From contig JAYJMM010000105.1 in NCBI GenBank assembly GCA_037349105.1, positions 2,914,001 to 2,978,000 on the forward strand: DNA of 64,000 nt, in the 5' to 3' direction. A program made the position numbers and the translations under genes. The notes below the pieces were generated by a model. That model saw nothing but the letters and a program-made list of their open reading frames with translations, was not told the origin of the DNA and ran no database searches. Positions 23,801 through 34,310 of this stretch are shown in pieces. Source of the DNA: Limnomonas spitsbergensis (Eukaryota > Chlorophyta > Chlorophyceae > Chlamydomonadales). Numbering within the stretch: the stretch's first letter is position 1; each line of letters opens with the position of its first letter.

Positions 23801-26800
23801 GTCACCACACATGCCAAATCACCCATCATGCAGCATGCAACACTCAATGCAAAACATGCACATCATGCAATGCACATCATGTAATGTACCTCATGCAGTA
23901 CAAGCCACTCATTATAACACTCAAGTTGTACCGCTTCCTTCATACACCCTACCGGTCACTGTCTGATCACATTGCACACTACTCACTGCACACCACCCAC
24001 TGCACACCACTCACTGCACACGACTCACTGCACACCACTCACCGTACATCACTCACTGCACACCACTCACTGTGCACCACTCACTGCACACCACTCACTA
24101 CAAACCACTCACTGCACACCACACAATGCACACCACGCAATGCACACAAATCACTACACACCACTCACTGCACACCACTCACTACACATCACTCACTGTA
24201 CACCACTCACTGCACACTACTCACTACACACCACTCACTGCACACCACTCACTACACACCACCCACTACACACCACTCAATGTACACCACTCACCCTCTC
24301 CATCCGATAGGTCCCATAGGTTGAACAGCGCGCACACTTTGGGTGCGGCCCCTGGGCCTGCCAGTCCTAGCAGGGCCACAATATCAAACTGGCATGCCCA
24401 GAGCGCCTGGGCCACCACCTCTATGGCATGCTGGTCATCTGCAGGTAGGCGACATGCAATGATTACAGAACATCGGAGCCATAATATCAGACTGGCAGCG
24501 CCTGGGCCACCATTGGCATGCTGCTTGTCTGCTGGACACAACATGAGACATATCGCATGCATGGATTGCATGGCATCGGCATGTGGGTACTGATCCACAG
24601 CCCCTGGGCCACCACCTGAATGGCACGTGCGCCCCTGCGGGTGCTGGTCATGTGATTGGTATGCGACAGACGGTGGACACGTTTTGGTTATGCGAATGAA
24701 GGGCATGTGATCAGCAGGATCGGAAAACAGCACCAGGTAGACATGTAAATGTTATGCGGGTGCAAGTCATATGATCGGTATGCGTCATCAGGCAAGCAGG
24801 CAGGCAGGCAGGCAGTGCCAGGTGACAGTGAAGGCGTCGGGATTTATAGACCTAATATGCATGGAAAACAGGCAGGCAGGTAGTGACAACAGCAGGCAGG
24901 ACAGACAGAGCCAGGACAGAGCGGCAATGTTACAGAAAGCGGACTGGGGAAGACAGTACAGGCAAATGTATGGTACATGCATTACAGGAAGACAGCACAG
25001 AAAGGCAGTACAGTCTGTAGTATGGTACATGCACTACATGAAGACAGAACAGAAAGGCAGTGCAGGTCATTGTATGGTACATGCACTACAGGGAGACAGC
25101 ACAGAAAGGTAGTACATGTTGTAGTATGGTACATGCATTACAGGAAGACAGCACAGACAGGCAGTACATCACATAGTGTGGTACATGCACTACAGGCATT
25201 ATGAGCAGGCAGTCAACATGGACTGGCAGCAGTGGCAAGTGGGTGGTATACATGCTTATTTTGAAATGATGCAGCATGAAGAGCTCTCAGTTCAGTTTGA
25301 GCCAGCCACCTTTTCGGCTTACTCTTGTTTTTTTAAATTGCCTAATCGTTTCGAAAACGGACTTAGGGTGAATAGTGCATCCATGCTTTGAAAACAAGTA
25401 AGCATTTTTACCTTGAGGTTAGTGCTATGGATCCTTGAGGTTGGTGCTATGGATCCTATGCTCCTCACGTGGTCCCCTGTGGCCGAAAACACTCGACACG
25501 CCCTAAACATAAAACACTGGTGACAAATCTCGATGCGCCTAAGAGTATGCAAAGCATACAAGGCAGACTCAACGCATCTTACATGAAGCACCCCTCCCCC
25601 TCACCTGGTCCTCTGTAGCCAAGCCCCTGAAGGTTCCAGCTGCCCACGCGCAGGTCCAGCGCCTCTGACCACTTCTGGCCGGGCAGCGCGCTCACCTTCT
25701 TGACCAGAGAAGACGCATCAGAGGGGGCGGACCAGGCAGAGCTGGCGGGAAAAGGAGCAGGCAGATAGTAGGTTATAGGATTCAGGGTCCAAGGTCCAGG
25801 AACCAGGATTCAATACCCAGGATCCATGATTTATATTCTTTGCATTTAGGTTTAAGGGTCTGATGCACGGGTGGCCATAGGGGAGAAGTCCCCGCCCTGG
25901 CCAGCGTAGTCTTGCCATATGCTAATTTTTGGTTTCCCCTTCGGAAGCGGGGGCTGGTTTTGGTGCTCTGTGTATGGCATTGCCACATGTGGAAAAAGTG
26001 GGACATGCACCAGGTGCACAGCAAAACCCTACAAAAGTCATAACCCTAAACCCTCGACTTCAACAGAAATACCCCACAGGCTGAGATTCTTGTACCACTG
26101 TCCAGGAGGGATCAAAAATCCACAACCACTCCCAACCACTCCCAAACCTTCTTGTTGCAGGCCTCTGAGCAACAGCACTTAACCAGGCAGGCCACTGAAA
26201 CCCTGAATCCCCATAAACCCTCTTTGTTAGTAGAAGCACAGACGTAAGTAGACTGAAGCATGCCAGACCTGCTAACATGTTTTGGGGCCCAATGGTTTGA
26301 GGGTTCAGGGTGCACTCTAGAACCTCTCAGCATGTGCAGGGGCGCATAACATAGAAACCTACCCACGACTACCACTGCCCAGACCGTACGGCTGGCGGGC
26401 CGGCTCAGCCTCTGGACCCAGCCTCCGATGGGGGAGGAGATCCTGACGCCTCAGCTTCTCATCCAGACCTAAGCCGCCACCATCGGCTGCAGAGTGGGGC
26501 GGCGGCCACAAGGCCGGGCGGGAGGCCAGCGGCCGAGCCGCCCGCCTGAGATCCCCTGCGGCGCCGCTGCCTCCTCCGGCTGCAGCCACGAGCTCGTCTG
26601 TCACTGCCAGGTTCCGGTTGACGGCCTCCACCAGGCTGCGCATACCGTGGGATCGGGCTTGGCTCTCCCGCCGAAGCAGCTCGTTGCTGCGGTGTACCTA
26701 CGGGCATGCACCATAGCAGCAGGGGAACAGGGTTCAGGTTACAGGTTTGTGCACTGAGGGTTGAAGGTTGAGGGTTGAGGGGTTTGCTTCAGCCCCTCCT

Positions 26801-28083
26801 GCCCCATAGGATGGAGAGGTGGACTTTTGAGGCGGGCTTCCGTTACCACTCCAGAAAAGATAGAAGGAGCATTAAAGGAAAGCGTAAGCCTCCCTGAATG
26901 AGGCGGCCTTCAATGGAGAACACCGAGAATGAGGGTTTGGTGGGGGGAAAAGGGAAAACCCTAGAGTTTGTGAATAAAAGGATTCAATTTGAACAAAGCA
27001 GGGGCCCCATAGGCATGCTGTTGCAAATATGCAGGGTCTTGAACGGCAATTCATTGTAAGTGCTTAGGCCAGCAAGGCGATAAGGTACCAAGTCCTGGGC
27101 TGCTGACCCGGAAAATGCTCGCTTCCAGGACAAAAGCAAGCTTCTGCTAGCACCTCTCACCCCAACAAACGTACATCGACTCATCAAGTAGCCTCAAAAC
27201 TCCGGAAGACAGCATACTGGTGACATATCGTAAAAGAGCAAAATTTACTGGAAGCATAAACGAGTACGTATCGTACATATTAAATTGCTTCATAAATGCC
27301 TATTCCCCAGCACGGTCGTGTTCCTTGCTGTCCTAGTGCTGTAAACCGGTCTGCAGACATCTGTCCCACGCATCAAAAGAGATACTCGGCTCGACTTGAA
27401 GGGAGATCAAGGGCATGTCACAGGTACTCAACAGACAAAAACATTCCCATTAGGGAATGCATGCCTTCGGAATACGGATGCCGCCAGGGAAATTCAACAG
27501 CTGATGGTGTAGAAAGACAGTTGTTCAAAAGCATATCTTCAACTGCAAGTTTAAATCACCTGTGACAAGATGTCCATGATGACAGGTGCGGGGACCACGA
27601 CGGGCGCGGACAGCATGTACTGCTGGTGTATTCCGGCCTGTTGAAAGGTTGCAAGTGTGTTGTTTTCAAAGCTCTAAAACGCTCTGTCGCTCTGTCCAGC
27701 AAAGCACAGCATGTACAGCGCCTTCTGTCTGGCCTTTGGGGCATGCAGAAGGCATCAAGCAATCCATGATTACTGAGCACGTGCAGGCAGGTTCAGATCT
27801 GAGATCCTAGTGCGATTCAGATGCCTTTCAGCTATATTCCAGCCTGCCACCAAGGGGTCCAGCGTCCCGCCCTATTCCTTGGGCCGTCGTTTGTTGGTCC
27901 GTCGTAGTTTAAGGTACGGCCCCACCCTGAATGCTGAACATCAAGTTGAACTCCCCCAGCGTATCCCCGTACTATTTGAAATTCATGCTGCCCCTGCTGC
28001 CCACCTAGCTTCCACCTAGCTTCCATCCAGCTGAGTCATACCCCACCTGCAGCTCCCTGTACCATTCGCCATTCACGCCACCC

Positions 28084-28115
<32 letters not shown>

Positions 28116-28941
28116 ATGATGTGGCGGCGGCGGCGGCCATCCCATAGCCCCCATCTGCTGCTGCTGCTGTGTCGCCTGGTTCCACACTCCTTGCTGCTGT
28201 TGTTGCTGCTGTTGCTTGTGTTGCTGCTGTTGCTGCCAGACATTCTCAATGCTCACGGACGTGTCTTGTTTGGGCGGCAGGGTGCCGTACGGCCCCTCAG
28301 AAGCGGATATTGGCTTCAGGTGCATAAGGAAACAGGTGCTCCAGTAAGTCACCTCATGAAACCCTAAATCCAGCATCCTTAACACGCCTCAAGCACCCCA
28401 AGCGTCTAAATATAACTACCCTGCAATGGAAAGCTCCTGAACCCTACACCCTTATCCACATGCCCAGGGGTGTGCGGTATCCAAGGATTTATTACAGGTC
28501 CTTCATCTCTACCTGTTGAAAACAACATACTGAACGGAGGCAACAAATGTAAGACGTGAAGCAATGGCCGGGTTGGGTAATAAATTGACCAAATGGACTG
28601 AGTGCTGCTCCTTAGCTCCTACCCCCTGTTCCAATTCACTTTGTTTAGCACTCCCACCTGCCCAACTACCCTCTAGGTCCTAAATGCTTGAAATAGATTG
28701 CAATCATGACCGATTATAGGAATTGGCCGTTTGCTGTTCAAAAGCATTGGCAAATTCACAGAGTTGCTTAACTGCTCACCTTCCCGCTTCTGAATGCACC
28801 CTTGACCTTGGACCACAGCCCAGGGCTCGGATCAGAACGCATCGTGTTCTGTGCGCCGGCCGGGGCTGTCCATGCACTCTGCTGCTGCTGCTGCCGCTGC
28901 TGCTGATACAGCTGCTGTTGGTTGGATGTAGAAGTGTTCAT
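17863..28941 (-). CDS. divergent DNase I-like (EEP superfamily) protein with polyQ N-terminus and Gly-rich tail
   Basis: Exons (minus): 28941-28780, 28313-28047, 27637-27560, 26697-26363, 25741-25605, 24438-24295, 23505-23246, 21346-21255, 19803-19707, 19138-19041, 18715-17863. All phases agree, giving 840 residues. Residues 1-170 are Gln/His/Pro-rich. Residues 308-582 follow the endonuclease/exonuclease/phosphatase fold: LDLRVGSWNLQGLG (strand 1, Asn kept), FDIVALLGLAG (usual catalytic Glu replaced), ECAALLWREPAVEPW, MWTIVVGTFNCDPA (family GDFN is GTFN here), CDDICAS (matching the YDRI element), and LPGHHALVWGEVRV (family SDH is GHH). Loss of Glu and two Asp argues against normal catalysis. 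The tail holds four GGYGLDADVS-type repeats. A nuclease, phosphatase or binding role is not decidable. I trust the structure more than the function. The start is the first in-frame ATG; an open frame continues 14 codons upstream. Confidence 0.72.
19838..20102. repeat. 22/23-bp minisatellite
   Basis: About twelve units sharing GGTGGTTGGCTACCAT with a GTTTAA or GTTAAA spacer. It lies in the EEP gene's intron, 35 bp upstream (in gene sense) of the exon starting at 19803. Confidence 0.93.
20436..20532. mobile_element. MITE-like element, copy 1
   Basis: A ~97-bp element has inverted ends ACGGTCCCTTAC (20441-20452) and GTAAGGACCGT (20520-20530). Inside are the inverted motifs AGCTGAATTTGCC and AAATTCAGCTAC. 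A second copy in the opposite orientation is at 47358-47464 and matches over most of its length. No coding capacity. Intronic in the EEP gene. Confidence 0.65.
20925..21040 (-). repeat. dispersed repeat family B copy
   Basis: Opposite orientation to the 6815 copy: TGCAGCAAGCCCTGCCGC, GGCCACCGGCTGTAGG, GGTCAAGGTTTGGTCCTCAT. Intronic. Confidence 0.6.
21440..22470. repeat. 24-27-bp minisatellite with interspersed longer module
   Basis: Units around GTGTGAGGGGAGGTGTGACC fill about 1 kb of one EEP-gene intron. On the gene's strand they are pyrimidine-rich (CCTCACACCTCC). A ~75-bp module starting GCTTGCGATxxCxCTGGGCC occurs at about 21368, 21590 and 21747, the first copy being next to the 92-bp exon (21346-21255). 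The array therefore grew as a compound of two unit types. Confidence 0.9.
23960..24293. repeat. 14-bp minisatellite that carries the donor of an exon
   Basis: About twenty-three units of CCACTCACTGCACA and variants. On the minus (gene) strand most units read TGCAGTGAGTGG, that is CA followed by the consensus donor GTGAGT. The genuine donor of the EEP exon ending at 24295 is the first GTGAGT of the array. I count about sixteen more downstream. Confidence 0.93.
24455..24680 (-). other. two decayed copies of the adjacent exon in an intron
   Basis: The exon 24438-24295 begins, on the minus strand, GATGACCAGCATGCCATAG and continues GTGGTGGCCCAGGCGCTC. Diverged copies of this start lie just upstream in gene sense: one at about 24545-24475 (CAGCATGCCAATGGTGGCCC, then CCAGTCTGATATTATGGC), another at about 24665-24585 (ATGACCAGCACC, then ATTCAGGTGGTGGCCCAGGG). 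Neither keeps a full open frame, so they look like tandem exon duplicates decaying within the intron. Confidence 0.7.
24968..25199. repeat. 52-bp tandem repeat
   Basis: GTATGGTACATGC (once GTGTGG) starts at 24968, 25020, 25072, 25124 and 25176, an exact 52-bp period, with GAAGACAGCACAGAAAGGCA inside each unit. Intronic in the EEP gene. Confidence 0.93.
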
Positions 28942-30720
28942 CGAGGGTACCCCTCTGCTTACATCTAATGAGCCATTGAACACAGAGGCTATCCCACGGC
29001 CAGGGGGTCTGCGAGCACATTTTCAAGTTCAAATCGATGTGTGGATGCGTACAGCCTGCACTGGGGCCACCATGAGCAGCCTCCCACTAGGGACTTTTTG
29101 TTGGAGAGCTGCTTATTCTTGAGGGCGCTCCATCAACATTTGGTCCAATTAAGACAAAATTATGACCGACATACATAGACATAGGCCCACTGCTGGAGAC
29201 TGGGGTCTAAAGCTGAAGTGAAGTTAAAATACGCAAAATTAACACAGGCCTTTCATCCACGCTGTGGGCCATGGGCTTTGTCATCATGCAACATGAGCCA
29301 AGGTATTTGCCATTATATCCCATGCGACAATGGCTAGGCCATCATGAATTATGCATTAAGGAATAGAACGACATGCCCCATGCGTCAAGTGTCATGTGGC
29401 CATGTCCCATGCGTGAAGTGCGAGGTCGTCATTCCCCAAGCATCATACGCAAGAGCATCATTCCCCATGCATCAAAGAGATAGATTGTAATATCCCATGC
29501 GTCAACTTAAGGGCTTCATCGTTACGTGCTCCCACGTGCAGGTACCATATGTCCCATGCAGGGGGTCCCATGTGTCGCCATGGTAAGCATGCCCCCTGCT
29601 CCTGGAACGCGCTTTGTTAGAGACAGAGGCCGCACAGAAGCATGAAGGCGCAGAAGCCAATTAATCGTGTCAATTTATGCGCACCTGTAGCCTCCGTCCA
29701 TCATTTCGCGCGTCCACCTGCCCACCATTAGCTCCTCAGGAGCATGTTGCGACTGTAGCTGATGGTAAGGCATGTCAAAGACGCGGTGAATTCTGGCAGC
29801 AGCAGCGTGGCTTTGTATTGGCACCTTCAGCGACGGAGCGAACTCCTGGGCCGCAGCGAGTGGGTAGCAAGCGACCTAGAGGCGCAACAATCACACGGTA
29901 CACTCGCTGATGTCACTCTCTTCTTCAAAACAGCAGAAATTGTAATTAAGTAGAGGCGTTGAGTTTAGACGCCGTGAGCTTCGAAAGCCTGCTGGTCTGA
30001 AGCAAGGAGGCAGCTACAGGCGCAGCAACCACGCGGCATACTTTGCAAACAGCTGCAATTTATATTCCTATCTCCGAATACTAGGGGAGGCATCAGTTTT
30101 CCTATGCTGCTATGCATGGGCGTCAATTCCCACAAGGACGACAGACGGAGGACGTCCGCGTCACGCGCCCGCCTCTCCTCCACGCTCGACTAGCGGCGGG
30201 CCCTGCAGGCAAGGGCGTGCCCCAAGGGCGTGCCCCCAAATGCAAGGCACGCCCAAGCAGTATGGCACGCGACACTCATGTATCATGTCTGGACGCATGG
30301 GCTGCATTGCAGCAGTGCAAGCGCACTGTCTTAGATTGTTAACGCATGTCCTACGGCTCTCCGCCGATGCTGAAATTGAGGCGGCGGGTGCTCGATCGAG
30401 GCCTGCTCGATCTGCAAATCTGCATGAGGTCGCCGTACGATAAATTGCACCGCATATGCCGTATCCGTACGCGAACACAAAAGCAGCCCGGGTGCGCATA
30501 TGGCCCTCGTCGTAAGCCGAGAAAAGGCGAGCAGGATACAGATAAGGCACATAAACATCAAGCCATCGCACTTGTCCCGACATGTATGAATTCATACTTC
30601 GCGCATCTGGGTTGAAGCGACGTCGCCAAGGCTACTGACTTGACGTCTTTCATTACAACGACCGAGTATGTGTTCATCATATTCTTCTATTCGAACTCTA
30701 ACAGATTAAGGGACCCCGCC
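28942..30720. other. divergent intergenic region between EEP and F-box/ankyrin genes
   Basis: The two genes diverge from this region, so both promoters should lie here. No TATA box or known motif is convincing. The stretch 29280-29580 is a loose repeat of CCCATGCGTCA-like motifs. A plus-strand frame at 29762-29953 has no recognisable domain. Confidence 0.4.
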
Positions 30721-33492
30721 ATGGAGTGCCCGACAGCGGTGCATGGGCCAGCTGCCCCTGTCATCACCACTTGCCACGACCTCGACACCAACAGCCTCAC
30801 CATGATCCTTAAATGTATTCCAGGTGGGTCCTTTCTTAAAGATATGGCTGGCCCAGGTTCATGTCAGGACTCAGGTTACCAGGTTATGGCACCCAGCAGT
30901 GTGCTGAGCAGTGTGTTGGATGGCTGGGTGTTCTTGTGTTCTTGCCCATGCATGCACTAATCCATGCTGCAGTCCGTGCAGCCTTGCCATGGTCCCTCAT
31001 AGTGTTCATCATGGGATCCCGACGATGACATACTCATACAGCCAGGTCCATATTGTGTCCCATGGTTACACAATCCAGCTTTACCTGTGCCATAGCGCGC
31101 TGCATCTTGCCGTATCGTGTTACCTTGGCAGTGCAATCCGGCTTAACTTGTGCCGTATCTTGCCGTATTGTGTTACCAGTACCTAGGAGTGTTCAGCAGA
31201 GCGTTGGGTTCCATTTGCATGGACAGGTATTCTCGACATCCTTGATGTCTTCAGGGATACCTTGGCACATGCAGGGACCTGGGAGACCCCGTGCGGTCTG
31301 CGCGCCTCTACCTGGAGTGTGTGCCGTACATGGCGAGACTGCAGCCGTGGCAGCCTCGCAAACTTGGCAGGCATGCTGCTACAGGTGCATGGCCCTGACG
31401 AGGCCCTCCTGAGGGCGGTGAGCTGCGGTACGATAAGGGACCCTCTGCTGCCCCCGCTCCCTCCGCTCCTCACCCCACTCGATTTGCTGGACCTGGTCAG
31501 ACACGTACTGAAGGAGGCCAGGGCGGACTGCCAGGTATGTGGTACGCTGAGGTGTGACATGTGGTGCGATACATAGGTGTGACCTGTGATGCAGTACACA
31601 AATGTGTGACAATTGACATGTGATTTGGTACATGAAAGCGACATGTGATGACAGTAGCAGACCTGTCACGTAGGATGCTGTTCACTGAGGTGTGGCGTGG
31701 GATGCATTATACACCATGGTGGCACAATCCGGCCGAACCCGTGCCGTTTCGAGCCGTATCGTGGCACTTTGTTATTACAATCCGGCTGAACCTGTACAAT
31801 CCGGCTGAACCTATTGCACCGTATCATGCAGTATCGTGCTACCATGGTATACCCAGATGTGGCATGCGATTGGGCGGGCTCCACCACAGCCCACTGCCAC
31901 CCTGTAGGGGTTTTGAGTTCAGGGTTACTAACGCTATCCGTTGGACGCGCTTATGAGCTTTCCAGAACAATCGCTTGCTGCAGGAGGGGCAGGCGCTGGT
32001 GGCAGCAGCGGGGATTGGCTGCGAGGCCGTGGCGCACCTTCTCCTTGAGTGGCCAGAGCACGCACCACGCGCGGACTGTCAGGACGGCAGCGCGCTCGTC
32101 TCTGCCTGCAGCGGTGGACACTGCGGCATGGCGCAGCTGCTGCTGGGCTGGAGCCAGAACGCAGCGCGTGCCAACTGCCAGGACGGACGTGCGCTGGTCG
32201 CAGCTGCGGAGAACGGCCACGAGGCGGCGGTGCTGCTGCTGCTGGGCTGGCCAGAGCACGCGCCCCGTGCGGACTGTCAGGACGGCAAGGCGTTAGCGTG
32301 GGCCGCTCAGCGGGGCCGGGAGAACATCGTGCGGATGTTGTTGAGCTACCCCCAGCACGCGCCCCGCGCTGACTGCCAGTTGGGCGGCATTTTGATCCTT
32401 GCAGCACGGGGCGGGTTTGCGGACGTCGTCCAGCTGCTTCTAACAGCGGGAGAGCACGCACCCAGAGCTGACTGCCAAGGCGGGAGTGCGCTGCGGGCCG
32501 CGGCGGGGCAAGGGCACGGGCACGTTGTCAGGATGTTGCTGGATGCGGGAGAGTTTGCACCGCGCGCCGACTGCCGGGATGGCCAGGCACTGCTCACAGC
32601 TGCAAGGCAGGGGCACGAGCACGTCGTAAAAATGTTGCTGGAAGCAGGGGACTTTGCGCCACGTGCCGACTGCCAGGATGGCGAGGCCTTGATCGAAGCG
32701 GCCAGGCAAGGCCGGGACGGCGTGGTGCGCCTGTTGCTGGGCTGGAGTGTGCATGCGCCACGGGCCGATTGCCGCGACGGTGAAGCGCTGAAGATGGCGG
32801 TGGACAGCGGCTGTGTGGCGGCTGTACAGGTTTGTTGCGTCTTACTTGTTGTACATTGATTGTTGCAGATGGATAAATGGGTTGTTGCATCTTTGTTTTT
32901 TCAAATTGGTGGTTGTACATTGATAGTTAAAGATAGGTGGTTGCAAGTTGGTTACGGATACGAACGCTCGGTATGCATGGCTGACTGTGCTACCCAATAT
33001 CCATGGGGTCCCAAACTGCCACTCAATGTTTAGTTTTTTGGGCACCGGACTACATTGAGCAGGCCGCTGGGCAGTCACTACTGGGCCGATGTCGACAAAA
33101 TATGAAACAGGATACAGTCCTTAATCAATGCCTCAGGGCTTGCTGCATCACACACTGTTTGCATACCGGTGTATGAGTCCCATGCCTCCCACACTTTCAG
33201 CCAATGCTGGATGAGAACATGCTCATGTCGTGGCAGGTGGAGCAGTTGGTACTTAGTAGGAGCCCTTGGACATAAACCCTGCAAAATATATACAATTTCG
33301 AATGCCCTTTTTTCCATGTACCGACGGTATGAACCCCATGCCTCACCCTTCCAGGCGTTGCTGGATAACAAGGCGCTCCTAGAGTGGCCGACGGGGCAGG
33401 TGGCAGCAGCCTTCAGTGCTTTAAATAGACACTCAGGGATGGACGATTTACTGACTAGTTGGGAGAGGTTGCTGACGCTCAGAGAGGGCTGA
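30721..33492 (+). CDS. F-box/ankyrin-repeat protein, five exons
   Basis: Exons: 30721-30823, 31275-31534, 31984-32829, 33201-33236, 33355-33492. Phases agree and give 460 residues. The ATG sits in a GCCATGG context. The first junction joins LDTNSLTMILKCIP to LRASTWSVCRTWRDCS, together a typical F-box (hydrophobic helix, then the VCRxWR-like end) at about residues 20-55. Such proteins usually bind SKP1 and present targets to an SCF ubiquitin ligase. Exon 3 encodes eight complete 33-residue ankyrin-type repeats plus a partial one, with a signature APRADCQDGxAL and helices such as AAQRGRENIVRMLL. The substrate is unknown. Exons 4 and 5 begin with related sequences (PMLDENMLMSW and ALLDNKALLEW) and look duplicated. 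The ankyrin exon is much richer in G+C than its surroundings. Confidence 0.8.
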
Positions 33493-33584
33493 GGCTAGCC
33501 CCTGTCTGGGGAACCTCACAGAAATCCCAGCCCCATCTACACCCCCACATACCACTTTATTTTCCAGCTGCAATTTAGTTGTAT

Positions 33585-33705
33585 CATGGTCTACGGCCGA
33601 GATGGCGGAGTGCAGCAAGCCTTGCTGCTTGGGCCATCAAACGTAGGCTGATCAAGGTTTTTTCCAATGGACCAGGCAGCCTCCCTCGGACGTTCTGGCG
33701 CGCAC
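33585..33705 (-). repeat. dispersed repeat family B copy
   Basis: TGCAGCAAGCCTTGCTGC, TTGGGCCATCAAACGTAGG and TGATCAAGGTTTTTTCCAAT align with the 20925 copy. Confidence 0.55.
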
Positions 33706-34249
33706 GTAGTAGGGGAGGGGGACACTTACCTTCACAATTTAGCGCTTGGGGCAAGTGCGCATAGCGCATTGCCCTGTTACTGATCCCGTGGAGCGGCTAA
33801 ATTTGGGTCCCAGCTGATAAGGGCGCAAAGCGCCTCTACCCGCTGGGGAGAAACACTGATGGTCCCTACTACTTAAGCTCCAATCGCTGCTGCTGCTGCG
33901 CCCCTAGCAGCAGCAACGGTATTTTGTTTTATTTTCCGCAGTTGTCTCCGCTGGCAGGCCACCTACAGCTGCTGGCTTGTCATTTACGTAGCACCTCTGA
34001 ACCCTTAACCCCACACGTCCGAAGGCTGTTAGTATACGGAGTTCAGTTACACCAGGGAGCGAGACTAGGATGGCCCGCAGGCAGGAGTGGGAGGCCATGG
34101 CTTTTGTGGAACTTGTAGTTGAGTTGTTTGAAGGCTAGTCTCTTCAGGGGCAGGGGATACGGTTTGTCTGACCTTTTTGTTGCTGTTCTTGTTGTTTGGA
34201 AGGTGAGTTGGCTTTCCTTTCTTCCTCTTGCGCCTTCTCCCTTGACTTT

Positions 34250-34310
34250 CCTAGCTGCCTGCCGACGTGGCCGAGCTGTGTTTAAGATGAGGTGTAACGT
34301 CATTAACCAG
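34250..34310 (+). repeat. dispersed repeat family A copy
   Basis: CTGCCGACGTGGCCGAGC followed by GAGGTGTAACGTCATTAACC, matching the 40-kb cluster. Confidence 0.55.

Noticed and set aside
26494..26757. Plus-strand frame over 26494-26757
   Set aside because: Antisense shadow of EEP exon 26697-26363, which has matching phases on both sides.
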